Positions 25,998-38,200 are shown, counted from the stretch's first letter. The stretch is DNA of 64,000 bases from Rhyacichthys aspro (GCA_036850595.1 CM072152.1:6281640-6345639); one strand, 5' to 3'. The notes: a model not told the origin generated them from the letters alone. Numbers and translations: made by a program.

Positions 25998-26475
25998 CAG
26001 AGATGGGACCAAGTCATTGTTTTATAAGTAACAAGTAGGTCCTGAAGTCCAAGTCAAGCCCAATATCCTATACTTAAATGTTTCAAGTCCTTTCGAGTCT
26101 TTTCAACAAGTCTAATATGCCAAAATGATTGTAATGATTGTAAAGCCTGAAACACTGAGCTTTTGAGAGTGCGTTTTATGGCAGCATTGTGGAGGTTACA
26201 TGTGGCTTAACCCTTTGCAACCTGTCAAACTATTACTATTAAATTGCACATCCATAAGAAAATGTATTATTTTGTGCACACTTTTCAAATAACTTTATTT
26301 TAATCTTTGGGGGAGAAGCATGAAGTCTTTTCATGTCAGAGGCTCAAGTTTTGAGTGATCGATGTTAAAGTCCAAGTTGAGTTATAAGTCTTTTTACATT
26401 TTCTGAAGTCAGGTCATCAAATTTATGACTCAAGTCTGATCAGTCCAAGTTATGTGACTCAAGTCCACACCTCTG
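25998..26475. mobile_element. hAT-like non-autonomous element with 8-bp target duplication
   Basis: The element starts cagagatgggac and ends gtccacacctctg; the ends are imperfect inverted repeats. It is flanked by cacactaa (25,990-25,997) and catactaa (26,476-26,483), an 8-bp duplication with one change, as hAT transposases make. The interior repeats 'caagtc' motifs. No transposase is encoded. Confidence 0.75.
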
Positions 26476-26765
26476 CATACTAATTCCTCTAGCATGTTGC
26501 ACTATGTATGAAAAATAAATAAATGAAACATGGATAATATGGCTAAATATACTTAGATTCTTTGATACTAAGTAAATTTGTTCTCAATTTTAATACGTTT
26601 AACTAAGCAGTTTTATGGTATTTGAATAAGGTATACACATCTAAAACCGTTTTTTTTCTCTCTCTTTTTCCCAATTTCAGGTAAACCTCATGTGCAGTTG
26701 ATGTCTGTCCACAAATGAATGGAGCCTCTTTCACATGAACCCTCCTCAGTTTCGGCAGCAGCAGC

Positions 26766-29448
26766 ATGAATTTACCCTCATACCCGGCTGATGCGCCCGA
26801 CAGGGACAGCCTCCCCCTGAAGAAGAGGGACCAAAGGCCGAGCCCACCTCCTCAACATCCTCAGTGCGACTCTGCCATCTTCAAGGCCCCCTATCCCTAC
26901 AAACGACACACCAGCCCATTCCAGCCTGTCCCAAGACGGGTCCCTCAACTGTATCAGCCCTGGACGCACACCTCCGGCAGGACCAAACCTCACTTCCTGT
27001 CAGCATTCAGGGACTACCCAAACTGGACAGAGTGGAACGAGTCTGGATGGAGTTTACCCCACCTCTATCAGCAGCAAACTCACCTGTCTGCACACATGAA
27101 CTACCCACGGAATGTGTCCACATTGAGACCAGTATCTTTAGAGACTCCACATAATGGTTCTTTTTGGGAGGACAGATTACAGCACACAAGTCTGACCACA
27201 GAGAAAGAGAGAAACGGAAGGACTAAGGAACTATATGTGAGGAGAAAAGACAGAAAACAAGACTTGTCTACAGTGGAAAATCGTCTGTTGTTAAGTTCAC
27301 GCTTCCCTCAATCCGTAAGTAATTAAGAGTTTAAAAAAGAGTTTCAATACTTACCTTTATATACAACATGCTAAAGTTTCTTGTATTTGATCTAGTCCAC
27401 ACTGTATTGTCTTGTTTGCCTTCCATTTTGCCAGGACCAGTATGCACCAAGGTAAACTAACTGTGCATTTCAGTTTGCCGAGCAATAAAGAATGTCCAAA
27501 ATAATGTTGTTTTTTTCTTTTTAAAATGAAGAGCAATAACTCTTTTAATTAATATAAAAAAAAAATATGACCAAAAACACTGCTTTACAGAGTTACCACA
27601 TGTTCTGGAAAAGCAGGAAATTGATTCAACTTTAGATTGCACTGTAGAGATTGTATATTGTGCTTGAAAAACTGTGTCTAATGTGATTCAATACTGTCAT
27701 AAATGGTCAAGAAAAAGTCCTGGAGTATGATTTCTAAATGCAAGAGCTCTGGTTCTGAAAATAGGCAAAAAAAATTCTGATTCTTTTGCACAGGTGGACT
27801 TTGCGTTCCAGCATCATCAGCTGCACAAGCCAACAAAGCCCCAAAGACACTCCATCCTTAAAGTTCCATCTTGTGAAAACTTGGAGGAGAGAACTTCTGT
27901 TCCCACACCTCAGCACTCCAACGGTCACATCTCTTCTTCTTCTCCAAACCTTTTCCCTTGGTTGCTGCCACACTTTGAGGCAGGCTCTCTGATCGAGCTC
28001 CGGGACGGTCGTCTGAGGAGAGTGGAGCATCTGCAGACTGAGGACTTCCTGTTGGGTTCTCTGGCCTGTCCGGACCTGCGCCTCAGCTGCTGCACCGTTC
28101 AGAGGATCACCCCTTCAGCCCAGACCCCCTCCATCTCCCGCCTGCTCATCCTGCTGCACGACCAGCAGTCTCAGGTCAGACACGTCAACTTGGATGAGTG
28201 CCCCTCATGTGACATCATTACTGCAAACCTACCCCCAAGCACACGTTAACATGCTAACTTTACATGTTAAATCTTTTATTTCAAAAGCTTGTGACATTGT
28301 TAAAAAGTAGCGTCCTTATGTTCAGGCAAGAACACCTTGGTATGGTTAAGGACATTGCATTTTACATGCTAACGTTAGCTCAGTTCCAAACTTTATACAA
28401 ATAAATGGGAAAAGGGACGCCTCTGTAATTCACCTGGTAGAGTGCATACAATATGGGGAACCAGGTTTCATTCCCGCTCAGGTTATCTGCCCAATGTCAC
28501 TCCCCCCACTCTCACCCTGGCTCCTATCTGTCTACTGTCCCATCAAATAAATGGGGAAAAAGATTTTACATTTCAAAGTAAAATGTTATATGGTAAATAG
28601 GACCACTGAAACAAAAGTCTTACAGGAGCAATAACACAGGCTTAGTAATAGCAGTTCTGGAAGCTTATAAAACTTAAAATGCATTCTGGCATATGGCTGC
28701 TTTCATTTATTTTAAATTGTATTGTATTTTTGGGTAATATGCATGTTTTAAACTTGTGCTGCTAAATTCATCTGATACATTACTTAAAAGTGAAACAATA
28801 CTACCCCCTAGTGCAGCACTTTCTAAAAAAAGAAGTTTGACTATCACTCAAATAAATAAGAGATTTAGATATTGGTAGTTTACTACATCAGGCTACCAAA
28901 TAAATGAACCATTATGAATTTAATGTCTACATTAAGCCTTTAGCCTTTACTGTTATATCCACTATCCATCTACCATAAAACCAAGTCACTTTAATCTGTT
29001 TTTATTGTGGTATTTTATTCATTTTACAATCATTTGTTATTAGCTATAATCTACAATGTCTGTCTGACTCGGCCCACAGGAGTTGGTGGACGTCTACGTG
29101 GAGTACCCCTTATTTGTGCGGGAGAGGGGCTGGTCGTCCTGCAGCCCCCAGAGGACGGCCCGTCTGTGTGGCCTGCAGTGTCGTCAGCTCAGCGTAGGAG
29201 ACGTCTGCCTGGCCCTCACCCCCGTCTCGGCCCCACGGCTCCCGGTCTCAGTCGTCCAGGAGCCAGAGACCCCACCCGGCAGGACAGACAGGTGTGAGGT
29301 ATCACTGCTCCCCTCAGGCACAGAGATATCAGCGACTGGGAAGAGGAAGGGACCAGAGGGGGGTCGTAGGAGGCACAATTCAGCCCCAGAGCTGAGGCGC
29401 CCAGGAGCCAACTGCACTGAGAACACTGGGTTACAGCCATTTTATTAA
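26766..29448 (+). CDS. Ataxin-1-like protein with AXH domain (432 aa)
   Basis: Three coding exons: 26,766-27,314, 27,794-28,174 and 29,080-29,448, all phase 0, with donors gtaagt and gtcaga and cag acceptors. Residues 15-22 (SLPLKKRD) match the LPPKKR start of ATXN1/ATXN1L. Residues about 239-358 form the AXH domain: LLPHFEAGSLIEL, RRVEHLQTEDF, VEYPLFV, RGWSSCSPQRT, LSVGDVCLALT. The tail has a basic stretch and RRRHNSAPE (406-414), matching the ataxin-1 14-3-3 site. Family knowledge: AXH proteins are nuclear RNA-binding corepressors that bind Capicua. The start is fixed by an in-frame TGA 24 bases upstream. It differs from human ATXN1 (about 815 aa): a short N-terminal half, no polyglutamine, no C-terminal IPQEVK/GRSN block, and Asn in place of the Trp before the key Ser. 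It is probably a separate paralogue. Confidence 0.88.
28415..28565 (+). mobile_element. tRNA-type SINE fragment
   Basis: It has an A-box-like segment (cctggtagagtgc, 28,434-28,446), a B-box-like segment (ggtttcattccc, 28,466-28,477) and the tail 'ctactgtcccatcaaataaa', typical of a widespread fish SINE. It lies in the last intron of the ataxin-like gene, in the same orientation. Confidence 0.55.
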
Positions 29449-31650
29449 GCCCTGCATCAGGCATTTAATAACACTCGAAAAATAGAAATGTGAGACTTGG
29501 TCGGCTGGATATTATGAGAATGTTATGTGCATTCATTTGGTTCATAAATGTGTTAAAATGAGTGAGCACTTAACCTCCATCCTGCATGAAAGCGAGACGA
29601 GAGGCTGATTAAAGAGCACAGTCATAGTGCAGATCAGGTTATTAATTGTGGCCCGTGGGATATTGGTCCACTTGTACTGAATTGCTATGCAAATTTGTTG
29701 GATATTAGCGAGAACTGGTGCCCACTGTTGCAATCCAACCGACCTCCAATTCTCAGATATATTTTACCACTCAAGAGAACATATCTCCAATTGTCACAAG
29801 GGGTAAGTATCACGGACAGCACCTCACTACTTTGGTAAACCCTTGGCTTTTGGTTCCAACAGTGTGGTACGGTTACTAAAAGGTGGAGCTAAACACTGCA
29901 GTTTGTTAATTGGATGATGGAAGCATGATATTCGACAGTCATAAAGGAGCAATACTAATCGCTGTACTAGTAACATTAGCCAAATTGTGTCTCGCGTTTT
30001 GTGAAATAAAAACATTGTGTTAAACAATCATAACTTGTGCCACTGAGTCCATTCAAATTTGACAATCGAAACTACAATGGGCATCGATCCAAAAAGTTAA
30101 TCGGAAATGCGTACCAAACTGTGCCGTACCTCTCACTGGGAACGCAAATGTTTAGTCAATCTAGTCCGAGGGCATCAGGCTGTCTTTGGTTTTAACAGAA
30201 AGCTTATAGGAAGCCTTTGGTCTGAGTTTGTACAGTTTTTTTGATTAATTCTCTCATCTTACAGCGGCCTTTCATTGCGATCCGTCCCTGGCTAACTGTA
30301 AAAAACAAAGCTCAGGTGCTTCACAATCCAATCCATGTTAGAAAAGGTCAAGTGCTCACTCATCATTTCAACACATCCATGAAGCAAATTGAACAGCCTT
30401 TTGGATGCATATTGAAAATCTTACATTTCTTCAGCATTTAGTGAAAAATATTTCTACCTCTATTTCTGTCAGTGATTTTTGAGTGTACCTTATGACTAAG
30501 AGGGAAAAATCTTTTAAAATTGTTTTAATTACTCAACATAAAATCACACGTTAAAAAGCTTTATAAATGTTTGCATCTATAAAGTTGCTTGAAATCAGCC
30601 AGAAAGAGTGACCATGTGAATTTATATTAATTGAGGAAGCATTAATGTTTTTGCCTGCACTTAGAAAAAACAACATAGGTTATAAAGTTTAAAGCAACCA
30701 AGTCAAACTCTTTATAATATTCAGTTCTAAAAGAGTTCCTGACAATCACATTAATGTTAGAATAAGCTCCTACCTCCTTCTTTATGTGTCTAATTGCTTT
30801 TTCATAATAGGCTGTTAAACAGACTCTGCAAATACACATATACAGTTAAATGTTATGCAACTCATTCGCTTTTCTACTTGTGTCATTTAAAACTACAAAA
30901 TAACATGATTTTTATAATCCATGTAAATGTTTGGACTGTAACTGTTGCTTGACTTAACTGTGCATGTAAATAGCATAGCCACATCTGGTTAAGGTAAAGA
31001 CTTTACTTATATTACTTGCTAACATTACATACTAATGTTAGTCAAGAACCGGGGTAAAATATGAAAAAACAAAACTATAGCATAGCTTGACTTTATTGTG
31101 TATGTAAATGAAGTAAATAAACAACAAGTCTTTAGATGACATAAGGCCCAATAAGAGGAAACACCGGAAGAGCTCCCTAGATTTTTACAGTACTTCAAAT
31201 AAAATATTTGTTGACATGGGTTCAAAAGCTTTAATAGGCTTTAAGTGGGCAGTAGATACTGTAGTCAACAAAACACCAAGGATCCCTGCACCAACTGAAC
31301 ATATCCTGGGCCTGAGTTATATATGTACCAACTGGTGTGTGAGTGTAAGTGGGATGCGTAATATAAAGTTTTAAAGTGTGTGATACGGCAAAAGAGCACT
31401 GTATAAATGCAGACCATTTCTTAAAATTGAACTAAATAAATATCTCATGCATAAATATCTTGTGCATTTGTGTGTTCAGTGCTAACTCGTTGTGCGTTCC
31501 TGGGGATCAATGCCCCAACACATGCAAATTATCTGAACTTTGGAAAGTAATTCAAATAGGAGAGATTGTGAGCTTTCTATGGTCTGCTTGCAAAAAAAAT
31601 GTAGTAGATGAATAAATGTTAAGAAAGAATGACACCAAAGACACATACAT
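29449..31650. other. 3' flank of the ataxin-like gene and intergenic sequence
   Basis: The stop codon ends at 29,448. A possible polyadenylation signal (gaaataaaaac) lies near 30,003. The rest is AT-rich, with no gene recognised before the bmp7 3' end. Confidence 0.45.
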
Positions 31651-31659
31651 GTAAAAACA

Positions 31660-32281
31660 ATAGATTTATTCCAAACTGCTAAAATATCTTTGTCCACATG
31701 CAGCTGTGGCCTAACGTGGGCAGCTGCAGAGGTGACAGTGCAAAATGTGAAGTCTGTCATCTCACGATGACTCCTGAAGAAAGTAAGCCTTACCCTCACA
31801 GTCACAGTAATATACTGTGTATTGGCCCAGGATCTGAGCCTTTAAGTCCCGCACATTGTCATTTAGTGTCCGGCCTGTTATATCCTTAGAGAGCTCTTCT
31901 ATTTGTGCACAACCAATCCTGGTGACTAGATCAGGCACATCAAATACAAAAGTCAATGACATATCATAAGACAAGGTGGACTGTGAGTGACGTGACAAAT
32001 GCGTTTCAAGGCTGCAATTATTTTTTTGGTTGAAGCTTCAAACATTACAAGTCAATTCAGTGCATTTCCCAGCTGCACATTGAAACAAAGACAATGAACA
32101 ATACATTGTCTGAGTTCAAAGGACGTCTGTAGTATTTATCCATGTTAGTGGTTCATTCAACCGAGGTCACTCAGTTGCTCGTTGTAAAAATTAAATCTGG
32201 CAAAACCTCCATCATGTCTTTCTTTCATGTCTTTCTTTTTAATCTTTAACTCAAGTTTTTATATATTGGATTCTTCTGGGG
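31660..32281 (-). other. Probable 3' UTR of bmp7
   Basis: Downstream of the stop (32,284-32,282) the first good minus-strand aataaa signal is at about 31,666-31,671 (tttatt on the plus strand). The exact cleavage site is unknown. Confidence 0.4.
31762..31998 (-). other. Unrecognised 78-codon open frame in the bmp7 3' flank
   Basis: The frame begins with ATG and encodes a soluble-looking mix, with VFDVPDLVTRIG, LNDNVRDLKAQILG and YYCDCEG before its end. It lies about 280 bases downstream of the bmp7 stop on the same strand, so it may simply be bmp7 3' UTR. A gtaagg donor-like site follows the CDCEG codons. I do not recognise the protein. It could be an exon, an exonised fragment or chance. 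Confidence 0.25.
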
Positions 32282-35200
32282 TCAGTGACAGCCGCACGCC
32301 CGGACCACCATGTTGCGGTACTTCTTGAGGATAACGTTTGAGCTGTCGTCAAAATAGAGTACAGAGATGCCATGGAGCTGTGTGGGTGCACAGCAGGGCT
32401 TCGGCACCGTCTCCGGGTTTATGAAGTGCACCTAGGGTTAGAAAAGATATCAGCACTACACCAAATAACAACAAAAAACAGTAGCCACACTAGTCATTAG
32501 GAATGAAATAAAGGACAGCTGATGGATACCTTTAAAAACAACACATAACAATATATTTCATGACTTCTAATTCCATCCACCAAAATAAACTTGTGCAATC
32601 TGCATCTGTTTATTAGTCCCACCTGCTTGTAAGTTATTAGCACTGTTTTCTGTATGGATTTTGGTTTGATACATTAATAAGGTTTATATCACTACAGTCT
32701 TAATATGCACATCTGCTGTTTTCCTTTAAGACTCACCAGAGTTTGCACAATGGCATGATTAGTGGCATTCATGTAGGAGTTGAGAGGGAAAGCACATTCT
32801 CCCTCACAGTAATATGCTGCATAGCCCTCAGGTGCAATGATCCAGTCCTGGTCAATTAAAAAAAAGCATACATTTAAAAGAATTGCTTATAATCAGCGTG
32901 AAAATATTAAAATATTATGGTAAAATAATATCACAATAACAATTCCAAAGTAATCTAATTATTGTAAACATTAAAAAAATGATAGTATGCCTCAAAAAAT
33001 CCATGGTTCAAAATGTGTTAAATTAAAATCACTTTTGCTTTCATGGTTTTGCAATATTGGCAAAAAATATATAAAATTAAAATGTGTATTTAAGGAAAAA
33101 ATAAAAATAATAAATACCTGCCATCCCAAGTCTCGAAAACTGACATACAGCTCATGTTTTTGACATCCGTGTTTAGAGAAGCCAAGGTTTTCTGGAATTA
33201 AAGAAAATGCAATGTAAGTACATATCAAAAAGGAGATATTTAAAGATATTATGTAGATACTCAAGAGATATTTTTGTCAGATTAATGAAATAAAACCTAC
33301 AGATGCATATCTCATTCTCTTAATGTAGTCTCACTCTAATAGTGTTACTTTAAATGATGCTAAAATTCTTAAAATTCTCCTAAATTTGATCAATTTTGAA
33401 ACTTTAAATAACCAGTATATATTCAAATGGAATTCACCTGTAGCGGCCTCCACTGCTTTAAGTGCGTCCTGGACCGTCCTCTGTGGTTTGTTGCGGTTGG
33501 CGTGGCGCCCCCTGTGGGCCGACCGTACGCTCCGTAGACGCACCTCGTTGGCTTTGAGGAAGGCGACCATGAAGGGCTGTTTGTCCTGGTGCCCTCCACT
33601 GGTCAGCAGCCCCGCCAGGCCCGGGCTCCTCCTGTGGCCTGCATGGGAACACAGAGTGGAGCGTGAAGCGCAGGAATGCCCACTGACCACAGAGCAGCAC
33701 AATAACACACATGTGGCTTCAACTCCAGAATATTTTCATCTATCCTAATATGACCACGAGAACCACAATTGAACGTTGGACTCTAAAAACCACTACAAAG
33801 ATTCAAAGAACATGTGTGCTTTTTATTGGAGCCGTATTCAGTTGTTATTTTGACTATGGCCTGGAGACCTTGCTTCTGTGAGAACTAGGGGATGGTAATA
33901 ATTAACTCTTAGTACGTTAGCAAGAATCAAGAAATTAACCAATTGAACAATATGTAGGTAGTTTATTTAATGAAGTTTTGTTTTGTATTTTGCCTCATGT
34001 TGAGAGGCCTGTGATGTCACTGTTGACAGCAAAGAGGATTGGAATAATTGTAGGCTCCACAAAACCTGGCGCCCTTTGGACTTCCAAAGAATTCTGTCAA
34101 ATGCTCATATGGTGTATCTCTAGTCATGTCTTCAATTTATCACTTATTCACTTTTCTGGATTCACAGTGGTAAGTTATTGCTCTATTAAATATTTGAAGA
34201 TATATAGCGTTACCCAGGCAAACTTACTTCACTTCAACTTGATTCAGTGCCTACGATTAGCATAGCTGTTAGCAGTACATTCAGTGCTTGTTTATTTAGC
34301 ATAAAGCATAAAGTATTTATTTTAAGAACAGGCTGCTCTACAGTGACTCTACAAATTAGTTATCAGACACTGATTTTTGAACTTAAAATTGAAAATATTC
34401 CATCCAATAAAGTGTACATGATTTTTTTTTCTTTTCAGTGGGAAAATGGTTTAAATCCCTAATAGTGTAGTGCAGGGGCAGGCAATTATTTTTCTCCGAG
34501 GGCCACATTAGAACCTGGGACTCTTGTGGTGGGCCGGACCAACACAGTCAACTCACGCTTAATAAAAAAGACATATTCTTTAAAGTTTAAACCATAAGCA
34601 AAAATATGTCAAATATATGCCACCATTACAGTTATATCATCCTCTGTTTTAGATCCACTCTTTCCATTTTGTTCTAAAACCAGGCCTGGCTCAACATGTT
34701 ATTGACACCTGAGAAAATGACTCAAAAAACACTAAAGTTAAGTCTAGTCTCCTGCAGAAACACTGATGATAACAGCTCCTTCCAAACAAGGCCTGAACCA
34801 AGGAATCAGAATTTATCATCTTTTAACAATAACCAGCTTCCCCTTACCATAAAAGTATTATGTTTGTATTCTGTTCTGTACATGGTTTACACTCCTGGAT
34901 TAATTTCTTTCCTGACACAAGCCTCCTGAGGGCCGGACAGAGGAGGGTTGAGGGCCTGATGTGGCCCCCGGGCCTTAAAATGCCCAGGTCTGGTGTAGTG
35001 TGTAGTGGATTTTAATAGATTCGAACCTCTATTCAGGAATGGAAAACCTTGGCCATGCTCAAAAAAGGAGCTTAATGAGGCGGAGATAATTGCCGTGCTG
35101 ACACTGAAGTAGCAGCCAAGCGCTCGCTAATTGCTAAACTTCAGTTTGGTGCAATGTATTAGTATTTTGTGAAGGAAAAAATGTTCCGGTTTTATTTTTT

Positions 35201-38200
35201 AGACATGACAAGCTTGCATTAGTCTTTTTGACCTTACAATTATAATTGCATCTTTAACTGTTTGCTAAATGTGGTAATTCTAGCTTCATAAACTCAACAA
35301 TGGCGACCAAAAATAGTTAAGAATTTGCTTTTAAGGCATTATTTGGCTGATATTACACTTACACACAAAAAAGCAACTGTTAGTTGATGTAACTGTTTTT
35401 GTTTTAGTTTTGTTTTAGACCAACCAGCAACAGTAAAGTGAAAATAACTATCAACTAATGCAATCAACTAATTAGCAAAATATAGGATACATTTGTTTGA
35501 ATACTTTCAAAACCTGGTGGAATTGATAAAGGCTATTGCTACATTCATATTTTGCTTGGATAGTCTCGGCATTTGGAAACTGTTTTGTACTTTTGTACTT
35601 TGGTGTTTTATCTGCTTAAAACTTGATATGTGAAAAAATGTTTACTTTGCTGTCCAAACTGACTCAACATTAAAGAATTTAATGTTTAGCATTACCACTT
35701 AGTATACTTTAGTTAACATACCTGACTTTGAAGCATTAAATGCCAAATACCAACCTTAATAAATTGCTTTTCTGACTAGAACAGTCTTATGCCACTGAAG
35801 CAATAAAAGTGCATTTAGACAAAGGTTTGAATTTTTAAACCAGAGTTCACTTTCTGACAGGCTTTTATGTGCATTTTTCAGTTTGTTTGTTTGCTATTTC
35901 TGTGCCACACTGTAATAAGTTAATTAAACATTTAGGCTAATAATATACCAACTTATCGTTCTTATTACGATTTTTAATTCCAGTAACAGCCCTAACAAAC
36001 AGACCGTGGTTGTCCTCGAGGACCAGGTGTAGTCCCAGGTTGTGCTCCGGTTTCAGCAGCCACAGGTTACTGGTGGAGGTCAGGTCGAACACCAGCCAGC
36101 CTTCCTCGGACGCCCACACCTCTCTGCGCTCCAGCAGCAGCAGCTCCACCTGACTGTGGGACGAGAGGATTGGAAAAATCACAACCAGGATTCACATTTA
36201 ACCTGCAAGCTTTAAATAACTCAAGAAACATACAGTATGTCAGCTAATATTTATAGTGGTCCACTGACATGTTGTCACCGGACACCCCATTTTGTGCTTA
36301 CAAAGGCTCTCCCACGCTAACATAACATAATATATTTAGACATTTTCTGTCCATTTATTTTCATTCCTTCGTGAAATGAAAGGTATGAAAACATATGAAT
36401 GTGTGTGGCATGCTTAAGAAATGCCCTGTGAATTATTTCATATTTTCATTAGCAATCTAAAATAATAAGTATAACATCTGTGTGGTCCGATAATAGTAAC
36501 AGTGTGGTCGTAAGGTATCTCAGCAGAACAGTTTATCTTATACACCATTTTGTCTGTGTAACTATGCCAACACATGAAGTCAATCTCTTTTACAACTGAC
36601 CACAGCTCAAACCAAAGTAGGCAATTTTGGGGCATGTGAAAAATAATTTTCAGCATTATCTAGTTTTTACTTTACAACATGGAAAGCTAACTAAGATATG
36701 AGATAATATGTGGCATTTGTTATTTTACACTGTTGCTGCATCAGAAAGGGTTTATTTTATCGAGTTAAAAGTCCTTCGCTGTTTTTGTATTGTAATAGTA
36801 ATCATCCGTGAAAAGATGAGACCTTATAAAGTAATCTAGGATTTTAATGAATGACAATGATCAGCCACAGCCAATTACAGTTTGCTTCCACTAAAAAGGA
36901 GCACTGATGTCAACAATGAAGGACCAAGGAAATGGATTATAGGGTATTTTTTTATATTTTCTGACTTTCTGAGCTGAAAGAGCACAACAAACAAAATTGA
37001 AAAGTTACATCCAAACTCAGACACTCTCACAAGGACCGTCCCGTTCTCAGTGTATGAGAGTGAATGTGCTCTGGAGAGAACTACTCTGTTTCTGTAATTG
37101 ACTCTAATGTCTGTGTAAACAGCTTTAGCCCTGTCAGCAGAAATAACACGGGGGAAAAGCAGAGACAGGGACAGAGCCCTCAGAAAAGCAGCTACGACTG
37201 TGCAATGAGTAAAAGAATAAAATGATTCAGTTACTTCTGACAATGAGTTGTACTGTTGCTTTAAAAACTTATTTATTTGCAGCAAGTTCACTCACAATAA
37301 GGCAGTAACCTTCTTGGCTATTTATCATCAAATCTTATATCTTGTATTTCTTGAGTTAATTCAATCAACCTTTAAGATGAACTTTGACAAAATTATCTTT
37401 GAGCAACACTCTGGTACCTGTGCTTTGGCAGAACCTGGTAGATGCAGACAGTGAACGTTTCATTTTCATATTCTTCGTGAATAAAATCCTTGTAGACTCT
37501 AAACTCTGCAGCCGTCAGAGCCTCTCCTTCTGGAATCCGGGACAGGTCGAATCTGAAATCTCTCCTGAGCTGCTGATGGTAGTGACGCTCATCATGTTCG
37601 ACTATAAACAAATGAGAAACAAAAGAGACATTTGACTCAGTCTTGTTAAAGCCTGTAATCTACTCAAAGACTAATGGCTGACGAGGTTGTTGATTAGCCG
37701 AGACACAACATTGTCGCCGAGCAAAACCGCGGTGAGTACAGTCAGATGTCAGCTCTGTGATGTGTGCCACATCTCGGAAGTGCTGCGGCAGAAATAGGAA
37801 AAACTTCCGCGAGTGCACTGATTGATCTAAACATCACTTAAGTGCACTCTAGCGTACATTCATGCCAGTGTGGGAGAGAAATCCCACTCCCTGCTCTGCT
37901 TGGCTCCCTGTTTAAATTACACACATGTGCTGGCCACAAGAAAAGGCCCGTTAAGGCACTGGCCGGAAAACCGCAGCAGCCAGTGTACTTTTATAAACAC
38001 ACTCACATAAAGTATAGAGGATCTCACAAATTCATGTGTGACTTAACTAGCATTTTCTGTGCCACCCACACCTCGCTAATCACTTTGCCAGGAGGGCGGT
38101 CCGGTCATTCCTCTGGGGCAGAGACAGTAAAGTGAAGCAGCAGCAGCAGCGGTGGCACCAGGCTTCCACCCAGCCCCGGAGCAACAGACTGACTCAGGCT

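Noticed and set aside
29184..29464. Minus-strand frames over the last ataxin-like exon
   Set aside because: Antisense shadows of a GC-rich coding exon.
33501..33520. CTCF-like ggcgccccctgtgg in bmp7 exon 4
   Set aside because: It lies in coding sequence where the codons explain it. No independent support.
33386..33748. 120-codon plus-strand frame over bmp7 exon 4
   Set aside because: Antisense shadow of bmp7 exon 4.
36875..37291. 138-codon open frame, minus strand, in bmp7 intron 2
   Set aside because: It starts within AT-rich intronic sequence, has no domain signature and lies between well-defined bmp7 exons.
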